Below the pieces are notes generated by a model. It did not search any database. It was not told the origin of the DNA and saw only the letters and a list, made by a program, of their open reading frames with translations. Both the position numbers and the translations under genes were made by a program. Positions 56,628 to 64,000 of a stretch of 64,000 bases of DNA are shown one piece after another (the first letter of the stretch is position 1; every line of letters starts with the position of its first letter). Source of the stretch: Takakia lepidozioides. Taxonomy: Eukaryota; Streptophyta; Takakiopsida; Takakiales; Takakiaceae. Location of the stretch: assembly GCA_030704615.1 (NCBI GenBank), contig CM060731.1, positions 84,982,756 to 85,046,755 of the forward strand, given 5' to 3'.

Positions 56628-59600
56628 TTACCGTCGCAACACATAATCACAAAGGTATATGTAATATTGATGCTTGCAGGGGACCCACTTCCCCCTCATG
56701 CCGAGAGCGCCCTCATGCATCGTTACAAAGTCCGGACAAGTGCACGAAGGGAAATTCCCGACGGTAACCTGATATTCTTTGCCATGAAGAACTGACCCAA
56801 TTGACAGCACTGTGTAAATCCGTCCATACCCCAGAGAAGGGACTTCGGCGATACGAGACACCCGAGCCTGCAAAATTCTAGCAGATTCCATCTTACATTC
56901 GTGATCTGCACTCGAAGCGAAACGGCGCACTGTTTTTCCATCTCTTTTTGTTGGGTGGGAGTCGGCACAGGGTGGCGGCATTGCCGGAGCATGTGGCACA
57001 TCTGTGCCGACAGTGCATGAGGGCACCACCCGGGACCGTGCAAGACAGAACCCTCCCTCCTCCAGCATGCTTATCTCGGTTGATGACAGCGACGTCCCAA
57101 TTGCACAGGCCAAATTGCGGGGGGAGGGGGTTTCATTATCACCAAAGGACAAACTGTTCCCTTCACGCATCGTGCCATATCGTCTGGGCAGAACCAAAAT
57201 TTGTGGTCCTTTGATTCCCCACTATGATAAGGTCGGAACAACCCTGTGAATGTTGGAGCTGGAGTCCCCCTGGAGCCTTTGCATATCTTTGATTTGCATT
57301 TCTTGAATGAGGGGGTCCGAATTGCCATGCAAGCCACTCTAGATCCTGGTGGGGTGCGTTCTATATGCCACTCACTATCAATGCAATCGGATTCCTGCAC
57401 CATGGCCACCGCCTCCTCCAATGGGATTCCCGCTGCTATGCTTGTATGTTCTGCACGTGCTCCACTGGAGGAGGACCCACCTGGGAAGGGGCGGGCACAC
57501 GACTCAGTCTGCAGTGGAGACACCTTTGGCACAGAGAAATTGACCCTGTCTGGCCGATGGGAATCTCCATCTGACCCTGGAAGAGTGTTCAATTTCCTTT
57601 TGCATGATCCAAATCTTTCCTCGCCTTCCAAATGGGGGATCCTGGATTGTAGAGCGGACCCTTCAGTGCATCTGTTTAGAGCTCTGGCCATCTTTGACGG
57701 GACTCCGGACCTACTCGCAGCCCTTAGCATCAACAAAGTCGTATCAGGGCCCTTGCCTCCACCCCGTCCCATCAGAAAATTGCGGTACCTGGTTTGTTGT
57801 GTAAGTGCATGCACCACGTCATCAGCAGTGGCCACATACAAGTCACGACCTGCTTTGGTAGACTGCTGCATCCAGGCGTTGTGAACAGTCTCCGCCAAAT
57901 TACATGATGGCATGTCGGCCAAGTCCTCCAAGGGCATGTCCTGGAGGAGGCATTGCATGGATATGTCAGGAACGAAAACAAATGGTAGAGGTTCTTCAAG
58001 TGACAATCGAAGAACCCCAAATGAACAGGCACGATGCAAAATTTCTGTTTTTGGGATTGAAGAGGCTTACCGTCGTCATGAAAGCTCCCCACTGTCTGTA
58101 CCTGAAGTGCCAGAAAACCAACCAGTCCTCCAACTCCTTTACGTGGGTACCTGTTGCAGCACCAGAGGAGAACCACCAAGCCCGGATTGCCTGGTAAGTG
58201 CTCTCAGCTTCTCCCATTGAGGTGGCATTCTTGTACTTGAGACAGAGCCTTCTGTGCTCCAACTGCAGGTCAGGGCGAATGCAACGCTTTGTATGACGTG
58301 CCAGAGATTGAGTCCAATGGAAGAGGCATGTGCGCTCCCTATTTTCCATTGGGACCTTAGGATCCCCCGAACCAAACACGCGTCGCACTGCATTGAAATT
58401 TGCCTGTGCAGTATCAGCCATGAAGCCCGCAAAATTTGTGTTTTGTATTCCATTGCGCTGCATGACGGCCAAGAGCGAATTCCACATGAGCATTTGGGAT
58501 TCAGTGTCCTCCGACTGCATATCACAAATTGCTATGGAGAGCACACGCTGGTACGCCGGATCATACACATGGCACGCCATGGTTGTCCAACCCTTCACCC
58601 GTTTGCAGTGATCAAACATTAACCAACATTTAGCCAAATCTCCTCCTGGTTGCATACGGCGGACAATGCTCACACCACTGCCTTCGTCCACAGCGGACAT
58701 CTTGAACAAATACACCTTGGACGAGCCCTGGCCAGGGAAGATACTGTTTTGAATGAATTCATAGCGACTCCTCCGTTTCAAGTCCATAATGTTGTCCATG
58801 AATCCAGCAGTGCCTGTGCCCATTCTGAGTGCATTCACCTGGTTTCGAATATTGGGAGAGCTCAACATGGAGAAATGGTCCATGACTGCATTAAGCGAAT
58901 CTGCATCCAGCATAAGTTCTGTCGCATCCCCTTCACCCAATATGTGTTTCTCCAGGAATGCCTTGCTAGCTGTAAGCGCTATAGCAGAAGGTGTTGCACA
59001 AGGGGCATTGTGGAACTCCTGCTTCAGCAGATTTCTAGCGATGTCCACGCTATCCCTGCAACTTCCTTTGGACACAGGATGCTCGTGTGCACCCATATGA
59101 ATGCAGGCACGAGTCATTGTCTTGCATCGGTGTGCCACCTGATACATACGAGCGTGGCACACAGAAACACAGGACGGGAAAAGTTTGCAGAACCTGCACA
59201 CGAAAGTATTGGTCCTGGGAGGGGCAAGCCCTAGGGTGAAAGGATTCAGGGGCACACCTTCCCACTCACTTTTGTTTGGTTGAGCACTGTTTCTCAGGCG
59301 AGGGCAAGAAATATTCTGGCACTTACAATGCCCAATGCAGACTGACCTCCGAAATTTCAAGCCAATGTCGTTATGGATGTTTGACGTTTTTGTCCTGCAC
59401 CAAGGATGTCCATCATGTTTCTTGTCCATGCCCTGTAAAAGCCCAGCCAGTCCAGTGGAAGAGGTGGGAGGGTTGAGCTCAAACAGGATGTCCCCATCAA
59501 ACTGTGCTGGCACGTATTGAACCCGTTGCACAGGAAGGGACTCCCAGTCAACAAAACGCAGCTTGCTCTTGCACCCAGGCACACCTGCGAGGGCTTTCAA

Positions 59601-60092
59601 TTTTGGAATGACACTCGTTATCTCTTGCAATTCGTCATCATCCAATGACGGAGTCTGCACTTGCGGAGGAATCTCAGAAACATCCTCCGAGGACGAGTCT
59701 GAAAGAGTCACGAAGGTAGTGGATGTGCTCACCTCTTGTTTCACAGGAACTGTGCCCTTCTGTTGCACGACCGATGTTGCAGTGCCAGGGGTAACGACCG
59801 ATCCTGCTGATTGTCTTCTCTCTTTTCCAAAGACACGGTATGTGCCTGGAAGGACTCTCCACTTCCTTCCACACTTGCCAACCAATGGTTTCTCCAAGTG
59901 CTCAGAATCCAAATTCCCATCCTCGTCATACACTTCTTTTTGAACAAGGAGAGAACCCAACTCCAGTGGGAACACTGTAACCAGCTCATCCTCATGAACA
60001 ACTGCAAACCCATCGTCGTCTGCAGTGGCAGTCAGTGGAAGAGTACCTGCATTGGAATGGAATCGAGCAAGTGTATCTCGCTCCCTCGACAT
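56628..60092 (-). CDS. MULE-like transposase with SWIM finger, copy C (near-intact)
   Basis: ATG at 60092; exon 1 60092-58071, intron 58070-57941 (GTAAGC..CCAG), exon 2 57940-56628, about 1,110 residues. Domains: an acidic N terminus with WRVLPGTYRVFGKERRQSAG; Cys/His cluster FVCRFCKLFPSCVSVC with HMGAHEHPVSKG; DDE core with LMFDHCKRV, GFMADTAQANFNAVRRVFG and RTCLFHWTQ; DWLVFWHFRYRQW; DMPSCNLAETVH after the intron; C-terminal SWIM with CTCPDF and PCKHQYYIYLCDYV. One frame slip remains at about 57100-57115. It would bind and cut element ends. It is divergent from ParB-MTase C across 770 bp. It is the best template for the family. Confidence 0.82.
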
Positions 60093-60863
60093 GTTTTCTC
60101 TCACTGAACGAAAGTTGCGGAATCCTTGAACTGATAGCCCGCAATTACCGAAAGGGGAATTAAGACAAGCAAACCGAGGTCAACAAGGCTAGCTCCAATC
60201 CAAAGGTTGCAGGTGATGCATGCAAAGGATGTAGGGATGAGATGCACCTTCACTTCGGAAACAGCAACGCCAAGAGGCACTAACCAGAAAAACTGTTTTC
60301 AAATACTACAAGAAGTCGTGCTGTTTATGGATGAAAACAAACACTGAAAACGACATGAAACCATCCATTATGAAAAGACGGCAACAACCCTGGAGAGCAG
60401 TAAACAGGAAGACCACAAATGTCATGAGGTTGTGCTGTGCCAGAAGAGCACAGCACAAACACTGACACTGCAGAAGATACCTCGCACGAATGCGTGCCAG
60501 ACATGGTCGTATCCGACAGAACCCTTTATGCCGAATGACCCCCATGGCGACGGTAACGGTAAACTGCAAACCACAGGGTAGGCAGTACAACACACGTGGA
60601 TGCATATGTGAAGCATAACAATTATTGCGGATCTGCAAGAACTGCTCGAAAATGAACTAGCATTAGATTTCTACGGCACATCCGAATTTGAAAGAAAGCA
60701 AGAAGGCCGCGGTGTATTGGCAGGCGGCGCAGTACATCTGACATATATCGCTAGTGCATGCAACGGATGTACTTTTTTTCTTGCGCTTTATTGCTTGGAT
60801 AATACGGAGACGACGGAATGGATGAATTCCGTTCGCACACAATAACAACACCCGCATCCAAAT
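60093..60863. promoter_or_regulatory. Divergent promoter region of SWIM-C and ParB-MTase C
   Basis: 770 bp between opposite ATGs, with no gene inside. No TATA box or palindrome was convincing. Shared control of the two genes is inference from their position. Confidence 0.4.
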
Positions 60864-61352
60864 ATGGTTGATAACGTCCAATTTCGATTTTGGTTACATG
60901 CCATAGCAGCACTTGTTACAAACGTCAAACTGGAGAGCTCTAGAGGCATCGTGGGGAGCCCTTGTTTCCAGCGTAGGAGGAAGAGAAGGAAGTCACTATA
61001 CTTCACGAGCTCTAGAAACAGGAATAGAGCCAGAGATAGAATGAGGATGGAAAGAGTGGACGAAGAGGAAAATGAGGTAGAAGAGGGAGTAGAGGAAAGT
61101 GTGGCGATGGAGGAGCAGGAATCAGCAGAAGAACAGCAGCCCGCCATAGTTCCAAGGACAGATGAAGAGGACAACGCATCTGAGGGAGAGACAGACGAGA
61201 TGGAAGAGGATGTTGAAGGTGGCCTCACGAGGAGTCTGCCTGCGGGAAAGAGGAAGGGGGAGAGGCTCACGTACACGCTCGGCGCAGAGAACAGCCCGAA
61301 GCGCAAAGGGTCCCCGGCAATTGGGGAGTCTTCTGGAGCAGCCAAGAAAAAG
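60864..61352 (+). CDS. ParB-methyltransferase-like gene, copy C, exon 1
   Basis: The first ATG at 60864 opens 163 codons to a GTGAAA donor at 61353, ending in phase 0, the same phase as exon 1 of gene B and exon 2 of genes A and B. It has a basic block QRRRKRRKSLYFTSSRNR, likely nuclear targeting, then a strongly acidic region (EEENEVEEGVEES) and a basic end (GKRKGERL, GAAKKK). The first block aligns with exon 1 of gene B (RKRRKSLYFTS). No stops. The ParB and methyltransferase exons would lie beyond the satellite, outside the window. Confidence 0.65.
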
Positions 61353-61448
61353 GTGAAATTCTTAAGACCCACATTTCTGTTTTGTTGCTGATATGAATAT
61401 AGCCCACACAGGACATCTGCACCACGCTGAAAACACCGTAAATTGGAA

Positions 61449-64000
61449 GCCCAAACAGTGTGCAGCAACGCACACTGTTTGGGCCTACCAATTTGCTTGA
61501 TTATTCAGGTGCGAAACGCCCAAACTTGGGCACTACAGCAGGTTCAACACAACCCAAATTGCAACCTCAAACAGTGCCAGTTGAGCTGAACATTTCACTG
61601 CTGTTTCCGTCTGGATATCGGTTTTCCAGGATATGTATGTCAGGACGACAGAACCCTTCAGTGGCATCTCAAATAGTGTGCGTTGGCGCACACTGTTTGA
61701 GCTCTACATGTCACGGTTTTCTCCGTGTCGAATTCGCCCTTTAGGGCACGTTTCTGATGATGGAATAACCATTCAGTGGCAGCTCAAACAGTGTGCGCCA
61801 ACGCACACTGTTTGAGCTGAACATGTAAGTGTTTTTTCCGATTGAAATTCGGACTTCCAGGGCAGGTTTATGATGATGAAATAACCATTCAGTGACAGCT
61901 CAAACAGTGTGCGTTGGCGCACACTGTTTCAGCTGAACATGTCACTGTTTTTTTGGTGTTAAAATTCGGCATTTAGGGCACGTTTCTGAGGATGAAATAA
62001 CCATTCAGTGGCAGCTCAAACAGTGTGCGTTGGCGCACACTGTTTGAGCTCTACATATCACTGTTTTTTTGGTGTTAAAATTCGGACTTCCAGGGCAGGT
62101 TTATGATGATGAAATAACCATTCAGTGGCAGCTCAAACAGTGTCCGTTGGCGCACACTGTTTGAGCTGTACATGTCACTGTTTTTTTGGTGTTAAATTCG
62201 GACTTCCAGAGCAGGTTTATGATGATGAAATAACCATTCAGTGGCAGCTCAACCAGTGTGCGTTGGCGCACACTGTTTAAGCTGTACATGTCACTGTTTT
62301 TTTGGTGTTAAATTCGGACTTCCAGGGCAGGTTTATGATGATGAAATAACCATTCAGTGGCAACTCAAATAGTGTGCGTTGGCGCACACTGTTTGAGCTG
62401 AACATGTAAGTGTTTTTTTGGTGTTAAAATTCGGCATTTAGGGCACGTTTTTGAGGATGAAATAACCATTCAGTGGTAGCTCAAACAGTGTGCGTTGGCG
62501 CACACTGTTTGAGCTGAACATGTCACTGTTTTTTTTGTGTTAAATTTGGACTTCCAGGGCAGGTTTATGATGATGAAATAACCATTCAGTGGCAGCTCAA
62601 ACAGTGTGCGTTGGCGCACACTGTTTGAGCTGTACATGTCACTGTTTTTTCGTGTTAAATTCGGACTTCCAGGGCAGGTTTATGATGATGAAATAACCAT
62701 TCAGTGGCAGCTCAAACAATGTGCGTTGGCGCACACTTTCTGTGCTGTACATGTCACTATTTTTTTGGTGTTAAATTCGGAATTCCAGGGCCGGTTTATG
62801 ATGATGAAATAACCATTCAGTGGCAGCTCAAACAGTGTGTGTTGGCGCACACTATTTGAGTTGAACATGTAAGTGTTTTTTTCCGATTGAAATTCGGCAT
62901 TTATGGCACGGTTCTGAGGATAAAATAACCATTCAGTGGCAGCTCAAACAGTGTGCGTTGGCGCACACTGTTTGAGCTGTACATGTCACTGTTTTTTTGG
63001 TGTTAAATTCGGACTTCGAGGGCAGGTTTATGATGATGAAATAACCATTCAGTGGCAGCTCAAATAGTGTGCGTTGGCGCACACTGTTTGAGCTGTACAT
63101 GTCACTATTTTTTTAGTGTTAAATTCGGACTTCCAGGGCAGGTTTATGATGATGAAATAACCATTTACTGGCAGCTCAAACAGTGTGCGTTGGCGCACAC
63201 TGTTTGAGATGAACATGTAAGTGTTTTTTCCGATTGAAATTCGGCATGTAGGGCACGTTTCTGAGTATGAAATAACCATTCAGTGGCAGCTCAAACAGTG
63301 TGCGTTGGCGCACTTTGTTTGAGCTGAACTTGTAAGTGTTTTTTGGTGTTAAAATTCGGCATTTAGGGCACGTTTCTGAGGATGAAATAACCATTCAGTG
63401 GCAGCTCAAACAGTGTGCGCCAACGCACACTGTTTGAGCTGTACATGTCACTGTTTTTTTAGTGTTAAATTCGGACTTCCAGGGCAGGTTTATGATGATG
63501 AAATAACCATTCAGTGGCAACTCAAACAGTGTGCGTTGGCGCACACTGTTTGAGATGAACATGTAAGTGTTTTTTCCGATTGAAATCGGCATGTAGGGCA
63601 CGTTTCTGAGTATGAAATAACCATTCAGTGGCAGCTCAAACAGTGTGCGTTGGCGCACACTGTTTGAGCTGAACTTGTAAGTGTTTTTTTGGTGTTAAAA
63701 TTCGGCATTTAGGGCACGTTTTGAGGATGAAATAACCATTCAGTGGCAGCTCAAACAGTGTGCGCCAACGCACACTGTTTGAGCTGTACATGTCACTGTT
63801 TTTTTTGTGTTAAATTTGGAATTCCAGGGCAGGTTTATGATGATGAAATAACCATTTAGTGGCAGCTCAAACAGTGTGCGTTGGCGCACACTGATTGAGC
63901 TGTACATGTCACTGTTTTTTTGGTGTTAAATTCGGACTTCCAAGGCAGGTTTATGATAATGAAATAACCATTCAGTGGCAGCTCAAAGAGTGTGCGTTGG
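61449..64000. repeat. Hairpin satellite, right array (about 22 units, runs off window)
   Basis: Same unit and orientation as the array at 3551-5290. The first element (61449-61498) is a diverged, longer palindrome (AAGCCCAAACAGTGTGC and its inverse, extended by AATTGG/CCAATT). CCAA centres occur near 61780, 63402 and 63747; the others are TTGG or single-base variants. Both spacer types are present. The array starts about 95 bp after the exon 1 donor of ParB-MTase C, so it lies in intron 1. Confidence 0.95.

Noticed and set aside
1-64000. Circular replicon with the gypsy and satellite halves meeting across the ends
   Set aside because: Base 1 lies inside a + strand transposase coding region and base 64000 inside the satellite, so the ends do not join naturally.

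Overview
The window looks like nuclear DNA of a streptophyte alga or early land plant, most likely a charophyte such as a Chara relative. The evidence is spliceosomal genes with GT..AG introns, a plant-type raffinose-synthase/SIP1 gene with 14 exons, a plant-like 2H cyclic phosphodiesterase, a TIM17 gene, chromoviruses, SINEs, a TRIM, and a Ty3/gypsy element carrying a C5 DNA methyltransferase (a combination reported for charophytes). The species is inference only.

Layout. 1-2772: 5'-truncated MULE-like transposase with SWIM finger (copy A, +). 2.9-3.3 kb: short tandem repeats. 3.55-5.29 kb: hairpin satellite. 5.35-9.45 kb: ParB-like plus beta-class-methyltransferase-like gene A. 9.8-9.96 kb: transposon-end-like sequence. 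9.96-13.5 kb: 3' half of a gypsy element (RNase H, extra ORFs, LTR). 13.6-21.7 kb: a second, decayed unit (SWIM N-terminal fragment divergent from ParB-MTase gene B). 22.4-24.6 kb: tandem repeats and a rearranged SWIM pseudogene. 25.5-28.3 kb: MITE-like element with nested SINE, foldback, TRIM. 29.0-39.9 kb: host-gene island (raffinose synthase/SIP1, cyclic phosphodiesterase, TIM17). 40.2-43.2 kb: SINE-like copies and two satellites. 43.3-45.8 kb: RING-H2 gene. 47.3-47.9 kb: chromovirus fragment. 49.6-50.0 kb: tandem repeat. 50.7-56.1 kb: 5' half of a gypsy element with gag, zinc knuckles, protease, C5 methyltransferase and RT. 56.1-64 kb: third unit, with SWIM transposase C (-) divergent from ParB-MTase exon 1 (+), then hairpin satellite to the window edge.

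Main reading. SWIM/MULE-like transposase genes and ParB-methyltransferase-like genes occur together at three places. At two of them they are divergent with about the same spacing. Their outer flanks share CCTATTnCCGCGG-like and GTGAGC/GCTCAC-rich sequence. One such flank abuts each half of the gypsy pol gene at the same codon, with an 11-bp identical flank (ATGATGAGGGA), which is MULE-like. I infer a transposon that carries a methyltransferase-like cargo gene with a palindrome satellite in its first intron, inserted in a retrotransposon that carries its own C5 methyltransferase. Most copies hold stops or frameshifts. Several frameshifts lie in homopolymers, including one in the otherwise intact raffinose-synthase gene, so assembly error must be separated from real decay.
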